Shown here in pieces: positions 49,871 through 62,430 of a stretch of DNA of 64,000 bases. Location: positions 84,625,847 to 84,689,846 of the forward strand of contig NC_087064.1 in the NCBI RefSeq assembly GCF_963678635.1, given 5' to 3'. Origin of the DNA: Symsagittifera roscoffensis. Taxonomy: Eukaryota; Xenacoelomorpha; Acoela; Convolutidae. The stretch's first letter is position 1, and every line of letters begins with the position of its first letter. The translations under genes and the position numbers were made by a program. The notes beneath the pieces were generated by a model. It was not told the DNA's origin and searched no databases. It saw only the letters and a list, made by a program, of their open reading frames with translations.

Positions 49871-51758
49871 TCAAATTCGTTGACGACCTGTTATTCTCAC
49901 ACTTATCTCGCTACGATCACACTCTTTGTTCTGTTTAAATCAAGTTCATTGACGACCTGTTATTCTCACACTTATCTCGCTACGATCTCACCCTTTGTTC
50001 TAATTAAATCAAGTCCGTTGACGACCTGTTATTCCCACGCTTATCTCGCTACGATCTCACTCTATGTTCTGTTTAAATCAAGTTCGTTGAAGACCTCTTA
50101 TTCTCACGCTTATCTCGCTACGATCTCACTCTTTGTTATGTTCAAATCAGGTCCGTTGACGACCTGTTATTCGCACGCTTATCTCGCTACGATCTCACTC
50201 TTTGATTTCTTTAAATCAAGTTCGTTGACGAACCGATTTTTTTTTCACGCTTATCTCGCTACGATCTCACTTTTTGTTCTGTTTAAATCAAGTTCGTTGA
50301 CGACCTGTTATTCTCACGCTTATCTCGCTACGATCTCACTGTTTGTTCTGTTCAAGTCAAGCTCGTTGACTACCTGTTGCTCTCAGGCTTATCTCGCTAC
50401 GATCTCACTCTTTGTACTATTTAAATCAAGATCGTTGAGGACCTGTTATTCTCACGCTTATCTCGCTACGATCTCACTCTTTGTTATGTTTAAATCAAGT
50501 CCGTTGACGACCTGTTATTCCCCCGCTTATCTCGCTACGATCTCACTCTATGTTCTGTTTAAATCAAGTTTGTTGAGGACCTCTTATTCTCACGCTTATC
50601 TCGTTACGATCTCACTCTTTGTTATGTTCAAATCAGGTCCGTTGACGACCTGTTATTGGCACGCTTATCTCGCTACGATCTCACTCTATGTTCTGTTTAA
50701 ATCAAGTTCGTTGAGGACCTCTTATTCTCACGCTTATCTCGCTACGATCTCACTCTTTGTTATGTTCAAATCAGGTCCGTTGACGACCTGTTATTTGCAC
50801 GCTTATCTCGCTACGATCTCACTCTTTGATTTCTTTAAATCAAGTTCGTTGACGAACCGATTTTTTTTTCACGCTTATCTCGCTACGATCTCACTTTTTG
50901 TTCTGTTTAAATCAAGTTCGTTGACGACCTGTTATTCTCACGCTTATCTCGCTTCGATCTCACTGTTTGTTCTGTTCAAGTCAAGCTCGTTGACTACCTG
51001 TTGCTCTCAGGCTTATCTCGCTACGATCTCACTCTTTGTACTATTTAAATCAAGATCGTTGAGGACCTGTTATTCTCATGCTTATCTCGCTACGATCTCA
51101 CTCTTTGTTATGTTTAAATCAAGTTTGTTGAGGACCTCTTATTCTCACGCTTATCTCGTTACGATCTCACTCTTTGTTATGTTCAAATCAGGTCCGTTGA
51201 CGACCTGTTATTCGCACGCTCATCTCGCTACGATCTCACTATTTGATTTGTTTAAATCAAGTTCGTTGACGAACCGATTTTTTTTTCACACTTATCTCGC
51301 TACGATCTCACTTTTTGTTCTGTTTAAATCAAGTTCGTTGACGACCTGTTATTCTCACGTTTATCTCGCTACGATCTAACTTTTTGTTCTAATCAAAAAC
51401 AAGTTCGTTGACGACCTGTTATTCGCACGCTTATCTCGCTACGATCTCACTATTTGATTTGTTTAAATCAAGTTCGTTGACGAACCGATTTTTTTTTCAC
51501 GCTTATCTCGCTACGATCTCACTCTTTGTTATATTCAAATCAGGTCCGTTGACGACCTGTTATTCGCACGCTTATCTCGCTACGATCTCACTATTTGATT
51601 TGTTTAAATCAAGTTCGTTGACGAACCGATTTTTTTTTCACGCTTATCTCGCTACGATCTCACTTTTTGTTCTGTTTAAATCAAGTTCGTTGACGACCTG
51701 TTATTCTCACGCTTATCTCGCTACGATCTAACTCTTTGTTCTGTTTAAATCAAATTCG
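49871..51758. repeat. 624-bp spaced repeats, mostly in-phase monomers
   Basis: The marker TTTGATTTCTTTAAATC starts at 50201 and 50825, a spacing of 624 bp. Shared neighbours are GACGAACCG plus T-tract, GTTCAAGTCAAGCTCG, TTGCTCTCAGGC and TTTGTACTATTTAAATC. A related copy with TTTGATTTGTTT follows near 51246, 51466 and 51597. The stop-free frame is open from 49880 to 51379 (499 codons, TTG at the start), the longest in the window. It has the same 23-residue period as elsewhere, and I regard it as a by-product. Confidence 0.82.
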
Positions 51759-53214
51759 TTGACGACCTGTTATTCTCACGCTTATCTCGCTACGATCACA
51801 CTCTTTGTTCTGTTTAAATCAAGTTCGTTGACGACCTGTTATTCTCACACTTATCTCGCTACGATATCACCCTTTGTTCTGTTTAAATCAAGTCCGTTGA
51901 CGACCTGTTATTCCCCCGCTTATCTCGCTACGATCTCACTCTATGTTCTGTTTAAATCAAGTTCGTTGAGGACCTCTTATTCTCACGCTTATCTCGCTAC
52001 GATCTCACTCTTTGTTATGTTCAAATCAGGTCCGTTGACGACCTGTTATTCGCACGCTTATCTCGCTACGATCTCACTCTTTGATTTCTTTAAATCAAGT
52101 TCGTTGACAAACCGATTTTTTTTTCACGCTTATCTCGCTACGATCTCACTTTTGTTCTGTTTAAATCAAGTTTGTTGACGACCTGTTATTCTCACGCTTA
52201 TCTCGCTACGATCTCACTGTTTGTTCTGTTCAAGTCAAGCTCGTTGACTACCTGTTGCTCTCAGGCTTATCTCGCTACGATCTCACTTTTTGTACTATTT
52301 AAATCAAGATCGTTGAGGACTTGTTATTCTCACGCTTATCTCGCTACGATCTCACTCTTTGTTATGTTTAAATCAAGTCCGTTGACGACCTGTTATTCCC
52401 CCGCTTATCTCGCTACGATCTCACTCTATGTTCTGTTTAAATCAAGTTCGTTGAGGACCTCTTATTCTCACGCTTATCTCGCTACGATCTCACTCTTTGT
52501 TATGTTCAAATCAGGTCCGTTGACGACCTGTTATTCGCACGCTTATCTCGCTACGATCTCACTCTTTGATTTCTTTAAATCAAGTTCGTTGACAAACCGA
52601 TTTTTTTTTCACGCTTATCTCGCTACGATCTCACTTTTGTTCTGTTTAAATCAAGTTTGTTGACGACCTGTTATTCTCACGCTTATCTCGCTACGATCTC
52701 ACTGTTTGTTCTGTTCAAGTCAAGCTCGTTGACTACCTGTTGCTCTCAGGCTTATCTCGCTACGATCTCACTTTTTGTACTATTTAAATCAAGATCGTTG
52801 AGGACTTGTTATTCTCACGCTTATCTCGCTACGATCTCACTCTTTGTTATGTTTAAATCAAGTCCGTTGACGACCTGTTATTCCCCCGCTTATCTCGCTA
52901 CGATCTCACTCTATGTTCTGTTTAAATCAAGTTTGTTGAGGACCTCTTATTCTCACGCTTATCTCGCTACGATCTCACTCTTTGTTATGTTCAAATCAGG
53001 TCCGTTGACGACCTGTTATTCGCACGCTTATCTCGCTACGATCTCACTATTTGATTTGTTTAAATCAAGTTCGTTGACGAACCGAATTTTTTTCACGCTT
53101 ATCTCGCTACGATCTCACTTTTTGTTCTGTTTAAATCAAGTTCGTTGACGACCTGTTATTCTCACGTTTATCTCGCTACGATCTAACTTTTTGTTCTAAT
53201 CAAAAACAAGTTCG
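51759..53214. repeat. 485-bp HOR (7 monomers), near-identical copies
   Basis: The segments 52172-52656 and the following 485 bp are very nearly identical, including the same T-tract length after GACAAACCGA, the 68-bp CACTTTTGTTCTG monomer, AAGCTCGTTGACTACC and TTGCTCTCAGGC. The preceding 485 bp (from about 51.87 kb) match over their last five monomers. The third copy diverges after about 52.92 kb (TTTGTTGAGGACC, then GACGAACCGAATTTTTTT). This looks like the youngest amplification in the window. Confidence 0.9.
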
Positions 53215-55543
53215 TTGACGACCTGTTATTCTCACGCTTATCTCGCTACAATCTCACGCTTTGTTTTGTTTAAATCAAGTTCGTTGACGACCTGTTATTC
53301 TCACGCTTATCTCGCTACGATCTCACTCTTTGTTCTGTTTAAATCAAATTCGTTGACGACCTGTTTTTCTCACGATTATCTCGCTACGATCTCACTCTTT
53401 GTTCTGTTTAAATCAAGTTCGTTGACGACCTGTTATTCTCACGCTTATCTCGCTACGATCTCACTCTTTGTTCTGTTTAAATCAAGTTCGTTGAGGACCT
53501 GTTATTCTCACGCTTATCTCGCTACGATCTCACTCTTTCTTTTGTTTAAATCAAGTCCGTTGACGACCTGTTATTCCCCCGCTTATCTCGCTACGATCTC
53601 ACTCTATGTTCTGTTTAAATCAAGTTCGTTGAGGACCTCTTATTCTCACGCTTATCTCGCTTCGATCTCCCTCTTTGTTATGTTTAAATCAAGTCCGTTG
53701 ACGACCTGTTATTCGCACGCTTATCTCGCTACGATCTCACTCTTTGATTTGTTTAAATCAAGTTCGTTGACGAAGTGTTATTTTTTCACGCTTACCTCGC
53801 TACGATCTCACTTTTTGTTCTGTTTAAATCAAGTTCGTTGACGACCTGTTATTCTCATGCTTATCTCGCTACGATCTCACTTTTTGTTCTAATCAAAAAC
53901 AAGTTCGTTGACGACCTGTTATTCTCACGCTTATCTCGCTACAATCTCACGCTTTGTTTTGTTTAAATCAAGTTCGTTGACGACCTGTTATTCTCACGCT
54001 TATCTCGCTACGATCTAACTCTTTGTTCTGTTTAAATCAAATTCGTTGACGACCTGTTATTCTCACGCTTACCTCGCTACGATCACACTCTTTGTTCTGT
54101 TTAAATCAAGTTCGTTGACGACCTGTTATTCTCACACTTATGTAGCTACGATCTCACCCTTTGTTCTGTTTAAATCAAGTTCGTTGGCGACCTGTTATTC
54201 TCACGCTTATCTCGCTACGATCTCACTCTTTGTTATGTTTAAATCAAGTCCGTTGACGACCTGTTATTCCCCCGCTTATCTCGCTACGATCTCACTCTTT
54301 GTTCTGTTTAAACCAAGTTCGTTGACGACCTGTTATTCTCACGCTTATCTCGCTACGATCTCACTCTTTATTCTGTTTAAATCAAGTTTGTTGAGGACCT
54401 GTTATTCTCTCGCTACAATCTCACTCTTTGTTCTGTTCAAATCAAGTTCGTTGACGGCCTGTTTTTCTCACGCTTATATTGCTACGATCTCACTCTTTGT
54501 TCTGTTTAAATCAAGTTCGTTGACGACCTGTTATTCTCACGCTTACCTCGCTACGATCTCACTCTTTGTTCTGTTTAAATCAAGTTCGTTGACAACCTGT
54601 TATTCTCACACTTATCTCGCTACGATCTCACTCTTTGTTCTGTTCAAATCAAGTTCGTTGACGACCTGTTATTCTCACGCTTATCTCGCTACGATCTCAC
54701 TCTTTGTTCTGTTTAAATCAAGTTCGTTGAGGACCTGTTTTTCTCACGCTTATCTCGCTACGATCTCACTCTTTGTTATGTTTAAATCAAGTCCGTTGAA
54801 GACCTGTTATTCCCCCGCTTATCTTGCTACGATCTCACTCTTTTTCTTTTTAAATCAAGATTGTTGACGAACTGTTATTCTCACACTTATCTCGCTACGA
54901 TCTCACTCTTTGTTCTGTTCAAATCAAGTTCGTTGACGACCTGTTATTCTCACCCTTATCTCGCTGCGATCTCACTCTTTGTTCTGTTTAAATCAAGTTC
55001 GTTGAGGACCTGTTTTTCTCACGCTTATCTCGCTACGATCTCACTCTTTGTTATGTTTAAATCAAGTTCGTTGACGACCTGTTATTCTCACGCTTATCTC
55101 GCTACGATCTCACTCTTTTTCTTTTTAAATCAAGTTTGTTGACGAACTGTTATTCTCACGCTTATCTCGCTACGATCTCACTCTTTATTCTGTTTAAATC
55201 AAGTTTGTTGAGGACCTGTTATTCTCTCGCTACAATCTCACTCTTTGTTCTGTTTAAATCACGTTCGTTGACGACCTGTTTTTCTCGCGCTTATCTCGCT
55301 ACGATCTCACTCTTTGTTCTGTTTAAATCAAGTTCGTTGACGATCTGTTATTCTCACGCTTACCTCGCTACGATCTCACTCTTTGTTCTGTTTAGATCAA
55401 ATTCGTTGACGACCTGTTATTCTCACACTTATCTCGCTACGATCTCACTCTTTGTTCTGTTCAAATCAAGTTCGTTGACGACCTGTTATTCTCACGCTTA
55501 TCTCGCTACGATCTGACTCTTTGTTCTGTTTAAATCAAGTCCG
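53215..55543. repeat. Further 7-monomer-family segment and transition
   Basis: The first 627 bp are a third copy of the unit starting at 47246 and 48633. After 54 kb the monomers become more varied, with two 60-bp deletion monomers (about 54408 and 55228), GTTCTTTTTAAATC losses (CTTTTTCTTTTTAAATC near 54840 and 55122) and repeated ATTCCCCCGC monomers. The spacing 54861/55136 (275 bp) marks a four-monomer local duplication. Confidence 0.78.
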
Positions 55544-58500
55544 TTGACGACCTGTTATTCCCACGCTTATCCTGCTACGATCTCACTCTTTGTTCTGTTT
55601 AAATCAAGTCCGTTGACGACCTGTTATTCTCACGCTTATCTCGCTACGTTCTCACTCTTTTTTCTGTTTAAATCAAGTTCCTTGACGACCTGTTATTCTC
55701 ACGCTTATCTCGCTACGATCTCATTTTTTATTCTGTTCAAATCAAGTTCGTTGACGACCTGTTATTCTCACGCTTATCTCGCTACGATCTCACTTTTTGT
55801 TCTGTTCAAATCAAGTTTGTTGACGACCTGTTATTCTCACGCTTATCTCGCTACAATCTCACTTTTTGTTCTGTTTAAATCAAGTTCGTTGACGACATGT
55901 TATTCGCACGCTTATCTCGCTACAATCTCACTCTTTCTGTTTAAATCAAGTTTGTTGACGACCTGTTTTTTTCACGCTTATCTTGCTACGAGCTCATTTT
56001 TTGTTCTGTTTAAATCAAGTTCGTTGACGACCTGTTATTCGCACGTTTATCTCGCTACAATCTCACTCTTTGTTCTGTTTAAATCAAGTTCGTTGACGAC
56101 CTGTTTTTTTCACGCTTATCCTGCTACGATCTCATTTTTTGTTCTGTTTAAATCAAGTTCGTTGACGACCTGTTATTCTCACGCTTATCTCGCTACGATC
56201 TCACTTTTTGTTCTAATTAAAAACAAGTTCCTTGACGACCTGTTATTCTCACGCTACGATCTCACTCTTTGTTCTGTTTAAATCAAAATCGTTGACGACT
56301 TGTTATTCTCACGCTTATCTCGCTACGATCTCACTTTTTGTTCTGTTCAAATCAAATTTGTTGACGACCTGTTATTCTCACGCTTATCTCGCTACGATCT
56401 CACTTTTTGTTCTGTTTAAATCAAGTTCGTTGACGACCTGTTATTCGCACGCTTATCTCGCTACAACCTCACTCTTTCTGTTTAAATCAAGTTTGTTGAC
56501 GACCTTTTTTTTTTCACGCTTATCTTGCTACGAGCTCATTTTTTGTTCTGTTTAAATCAAGTTCGTTGACGACCTGTTATTCGCACGCTTATCTCGCTAC
56601 AATCTCACTCTTTGTTCTGTTTAAATCAAGTTCGTTGACGACCTGTTTTTTTCACGCTTATCTTGCTACGATCTCACTTTTTGTTCTGTTTAAATCAAGT
56701 TCGTTGACGACCTGTTATTCTCACGCTTATCTCGCTACAATCTCACTTTTTGTTCTAATTAAAAACAAGTTCGTTGACGACCTGTTATTCTCACGCTACG
56801 ATCTCACTCTTTGTTCTGTTTAAATCAAAATCGTTGACGACCTGTTATTCTCACGCTTATCTCGCTACGATCTCACTTTTTGTTCTGTTTAAATCAAGTT
56901 CGTTGACGACCTGTTATTCGCACGCTTATCTCGCTACAATATCACTCTTTCTGTTTAAATCAAGTTTATTGACGACCTGTTTTTTTCACGCTTATCTTGC
57001 TACGAGCTCATTTTTGTTCTGTTTAAATCAAGTTCGTTGACGACCTGTTATTCGCACGCTTATCTCGCTACAATCTCACCCTTTGTTCTGTTTAAATCAA
57101 GTTCGTTGACGACCTGTTTTTCTCACGCTTATCTCGCTACGATCTCAATTTTTATTCTAATTAAAAACAAAATCGTTGACGACCTGTTATTCTCATGCTA
57201 CGATCTCACTCTTTGTTCTGCTTAAACCAAGTTCGTTGACGACCTGTTATACTCACGCTTATCTCGCTACGATCTCACTTTTTGTTCTGTTTAAATCAAG
57301 TTCGTTGACGACCTGTTATTCTCATGCTACGATCTCACTCTTTGTTCTGCTTAAACCAAGTTCGTTGACGACCTGTTATACTCACGCTTATCTCGCTACG
57401 ATCTCACTCTTTGTTCTGTTTAAATCAAGTTCGTTGACGACTTGTTTTCTTTTCATGCTTATCTTGCTACGATCTCACTCTTTGTTCTTTTTAAATCAAG
57501 TTCGTTGACGACCTGTTATTCTCACGCTTATCTCGCTACGATCTCACTCTTTGTTCTGTTTAAATCAAGTTCGTTGACGACCTATTATTCACACGCTTAT
57601 CTTGCTATGATCTCACTCTTTTTTCTGTTTAAATCAAGTTCGTTGACGACCTGTTTTTCTCACGCTTATTTCGCTACGATCTCAATTTTTGTTCTAATTA
57701 AAAACAAGTTTGTTGACGACCTGTTTTTTTCACGCTTATCTTGCTACGAGCTCATTTTTGTTCTGTTTAAATCAAGTTCGTTGACGACCTGTTTTTTTCA
57801 CGCTTATCTTGCTACAAGCTCATTTTTGTTCTGTTTAAATCAAGTTCGTTGACGACCTGTTATTCGCACGCTTATCTCGCTACAATCTCACCCTTTGTTC
57901 TGTTTAAATCAAGTTCGTTGACGACCTGTTTTTCTCACGCTTATCTCGCTACGATCTCAATTTTTGTTCTAATTAAAAACAAAATCGTTGACGACCTGTT
58001 ATTCTCATGCTACGATCTCACTCTTTGTTCTGCTTAAACCAAGTTCGTTGACGACCTGTTATACTCACGCTTATCTCGCTACGATCTCACTTTTTGTTCT
58101 GTTTAAATCAAGTTCGTTGACGACCTGTTATTCGCACGCTTATCTCGCTACAATCTCACTCTTTGTTCTGTTTAAATCAAGTTCGTTGACGACTTGTTTT
58201 CTTTTCATGCTTATCTTGCTACGATCTCACTCTTTGTTCTTTTTAAATCAAGTTCGTTGACGACCTGTTATTCTCACGCTTATCTCGCTACGATCTCACT
58301 CTTTGTTCTGTTTAAATCAAGTTCGTTGACGACCTATTATTCACACGCTTATCTTGCTATGATCTCACTCTTTTTTCTGTTTAAATCAAGTTCGTTGACG
58401 ACCTGTTTTTCTCACGCTTATCTCGCTACGATCTCAATTTTTGTTCTAATTAAAAACAAGTTTGTTGACGACCTGTTATTCTCACGCTTATCTCGCTACG

Positions 58501-61500
58501 ATCTCATTTATTGTTCTGTTTAAATCAAGTTCGTTGACGACCTGTTATACTCACGCTTATCTCGCTACGATCTCATTTATTGTTCTGTTTAAATCAAGTT
58601 CGTTGACGACCTGTTATTCGCACGCTTATCTCGCTACAATCTCACTCTTTGTTCTGTTTAAATCAAGTTCGTTGACGACCTGTTTGCTTTTCATGCTAAC
58701 TTGCTACGATCTCACTCTTTGTTCTTTTTAAATCAAGTTCGTTGACGACCTGTTATTCTCACGCTTATCTCGCTACGATCTCACTCTTTGTTCTGTTTCA
58801 ATCAAGTTCGTTGACGACCTATTATTCACACGCTTATCTTGCTATGATCTCACTCTTTGTTCTGTTTAAATCAAGTTCGTTGACGACCTATTATTCACAC
58901 GCTTATCTGGCTACGATCTCACTTTTTGTTCTAATTAAAAACAAGTTCGTTGACGACCTGTTATCCTCACGCTTATCTCGCTACGATCTCACTTTTCGTT
59001 CTAATTAAAAACAAGTTTGTTGACGACCTGTTATTCTCACGCTTATCTCGCTACGATCTCATTTATTGTTCTGTTTAAATCAAGTTCGTTGACGACCTGT
59101 TATACTCACGCTTATCTCGCTACGATCTCATTTATTGTTCTGTTTAAATCAAGTTCGTTGACGACCTGTTATTCGCACGCTTATCTCGCTACAATCTCAC
59201 TCTTTGTTCTGTTTAAATCAAGTTCGTTGACGACCTGTTTTCTTTTCATGCTAACTTGCTACGATCTCACTCTTTGTTCTTTTTAAATCAAGTTCGTTGA
59301 CGACCTGTTATTCTCACGCTTATCTCGCTACGATCTCACTCTTTGTTCTGTTTAAATCAAGTTCGTTGACGACCTATTATTCACACGCTTATCTTGCTAT
59401 GATCTCACTCTTTGTTCTGTTTAAATCAAGTTCGTTGACGACCTATTATTCACACGCTTATCTGGCTACGATCTCACTTTTTGTTCTAATTAAAAACAAG
59501 TTCGTTGACGACCTGTTATCCTCACGCTTATCTCGCTACGATCTCACTCTTTGTTCTGCTTAAATCAAGTTCGTTGACGACCTGTTATACTCACGCTTAT
59601 CTCGCTACGATCTCATTTATTGTTCTGTTTAAATCAAGTTCGTTGACGACCTGTTATTCGCACGCTTATCTCGCTACAATCTCACTCTTTGTTCTGTTTA
59701 AATCAAGTTCGTTGACGACCTGTTTTCTTTTCATGCTAACTTGCTACGATCTCACTCTTTGTTCTTTTTAAATCAAGTTCGTTGACGACCTGTTATTCTC
59801 ACGCTTATCTCGCTACGATCTCACTCTTTGTTCTGTTTAAATCAAGTTCGTTGACGACCTATTATTCACACGCTTATCTTGCTATGATCTCACTCTTTGT
59901 TCTGTTTAAATCAAGTTCGTTGACGACCTATTATTCACACGCTTATCTGGCTACGATCTCACTTTTTGTTCTAATTAAAAACAAGTTCGTTGACGACCTG
60001 TTATCCTCACGCTTATCTCGCTACGATCTCACTCTTTGTTCTGTTTAAATCAAGTTCGTTGACGACCTATTATTCACACGCTTATCTTGCTATGATCTCA
60101 CTCTTTGTTCTGTTTAAATCAAGTTCGTTGACGACCTGTTATTCTCACGCTTATCTGGCTACGATCTCACTTTTTGTTCTAATTAAAAACAAGTTCGTTG
60201 ACGACCTGTTATCCTCACGCTTATCTTGCTACGATCTCACTCTTTGTTCTGTTTAAATCAAGTTCGTTGATGACCTGTTATTCGCACGCTTATCTCGCTA
60301 CAATCTCACTCTTTCTGTTTAAATCAAGTTTGTTGACGACCTGTTTTTTTCACGCTTATCTTGCTACGAGCTCGTTTTTGTTCTGTTTAAATCAAGTTCG
60401 TTGACGACCTGATATTCGCACGCTTATCTCGCTACAATCTCACCCTTTGTTCTGTTTAAATCAAGTACGTTGACGACCTGTTTTTTTCACGCTTATCTTG
60501 CTACGATCTCATTTTTTGTTCTGTTTAAATCAAGTTCGTTGACGATCTGTTTTTCTCACGCTTATCTCGCTACGATCTCACATTTTGTTCTAATTAAAAA
60601 CAAGTTCGTTGACGACCTGTTATTCTCACGCTACGATCTCACTCTTTGTTCTGTTTAAATCAAGTTAGTTGACGACCTGTTATACTCACGCTTATCTCGC
60701 TACGATCTCACTTTTTGTTCTGTTTAAATCAAGTTCGTTGACGACCTGTTATTCCCACGCTTATCTCGCTACGATCTCACTCTTTGTTCTAATTAAAAAC
60801 AAGTTCGTTGACGACCTGTTAATCTAACGCTTATCTCGCTACGAGCTCACTCTTTGTTCTGTTTAAATCAAGTTCGTTGACGACCTGTTATTCTCATGCT
60901 TATCTCGCTACAATCTCACCCTTTGTTCTGTTTAAATCAAGTTCGTTGACGACCTGTTTTTTTCACGCTTATCTTGCTACGATCTCATTTTTTGTTCTGT
61001 TTAAATCAAGTTCGTTGACGACCTGTTTTTCTCACGCTTATCTCGCTACGATCTCACTTTTTGTTCTAATTAAAAACAAGTTCGTTGACGACCTGTTATT
61101 CTCACGCTACGATCTCACTCTTTGTTCTGTTTAAATCAAGTTCGTTGACGACCTGTTATACTCACGCTTATCTCGCTATGATCTCACTTTTTCTTCTGCT
61201 TAAATCAAGTTCGTTGACGACCTGTTATTCGCACGCTTATCTCGCTACAATCTCACTCTTTGTTCTGTTTAAATCAAGTTCGTTGACGACCTGTTTTTTT
61301 CACGCTTATCTTGCTACGATCTCATTTTTGTTCTGTTTAAATCAAGTTCGTTGACGACCTGTTATTCGCACGCTTATCTCGCTACAATCTCACCCTTTGT
61401 TCTGTTTAAATCAAGTTCGTTGACGACCTGTTTTTTCACGCTTATCTTGCTACGATCTCATTTTTTGTTCTGTTTAAATCAAGTTCGTTGACGACCTGTT

Positions 61501-62430
61501 TTTCTCACGCTTATCTCGCTACGATCTCACTTTTTGTTCTAATTAAAAACAAGTTCGTTGACGACCTGTTATTCTCACGCTACGATCTCACTCTTTGTTC
61601 TGTTTAAATCAAGTTCGTTGACGACCTGTTATACTCACGCTTATCTCGCTACGATCTCACTTTTTGTTCTGTTTAAATCAAGTTCGTTGACGACCTGTTA
61701 TTCGCACGCTTATCTCGCTACAATCTCTTTCTTTGTTCTGTTTAAATCAAGTTCGTTGACGACCTGTTTTCTTTTCATGCTTATCTTGCTACGATCTCAC
61801 TCTTTGTTCTTTTTAAATCAAGTTCGTTGACGACCTGTCATTCTCACGCTTATCTCGCTACGATCTCACTTTTAGTTCTATTTAAAAACAAGTTCGTTGA
61901 CGACCTGTTATCCTCACGCTTATCTCGCTACGATCTCACTTTTTGTTCTCTTTAAATCAAGTTCGTTGACGACCTGTTATTCTCACGCTTATCTCGATAC
62001 GAGCTCACTCTTTGTTCTGTTTAAATCAAGTTTGTTGACGACATGTTATTCTCACGCTTATCTCGCTACGATCTCACTCTTTATTCTGTTTAAATCAAGT
62101 TTGTTGAGGACCTGTTATTTTCTCGCTACGATCTCACTCTTTGTTCTGTTTAAATCAAGTTCGTTGTCGACCTGTTATTCTCACGCTTATCTCGCTACGA
62201 TCTCACTCTTTGTTCTGTTTAAATCAAGTTCGTTGAGGACCTGTTATTTGCACGCTTATCTTGCTACGATCTCACTCTTTGTTCTGTTTAAATCAAGTTC
62301 GTTGAAGATCTGTTATTCTCACGCTTATCTCGCTACGATCTCACTTTTTGTTTTAATTAAAACCAAGTTCGTTGACGACCTGTTATTCTCACGCTTATCT
62401 CGCTACGATCTCATTCTTTGTTCTGTTTAA
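55544..62430. repeat. Third major HOR family, 473-812-bp spacings
   Basis: Diagnostic monomers are GTTATTCGCACGC with CTACAATC, GTTTTTTTCACGC with CTTGCTACGAGCTC, CTCTTTCTGTTTAAATC (3 bases lost), GTTATACTCACGC, TTTTCTTTTCATGC, and the 60-bp CTCACGCTACGATC. Constant spacings are 812 bp (57037/57849), 555 then 485 bp (CATGCTAACTTGC at 58692, 59247 and 59732) and 473 bp (61085/61558). Units share an order but gain or lose one or two monomers, as in the other families. Confidence 0.83.
56248..56260. repeat. 60-bp monomer deletion junction, type 2
   Basis: CTCACGCTACGATC lacks 9 bp (positions 28-36) between CGCT direct repeats at monomer positions 26 and 35. It recurs near 56795, 57196 (as CTCATGCTACG), 57327, 58008, 60629, 61103 and 61575. 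An isolated case near 44531 carries CTACAATC and may be independent. Most copies follow a 70-bp monomer ending TTCTAATTAAAAACAA; the one at 57327 does not. Confidence 0.85.

Noticed and set aside
49880-51379. 499-codon open frame as a repetitive protein gene
   Set aside because: It is built wholly from the 23-codon satellite period, opens with TTG, has no unique N- or C-terminus, promoter or recognisable domain, and ends where monomer phase is lost. The same frame is broken repeatedly across the array.
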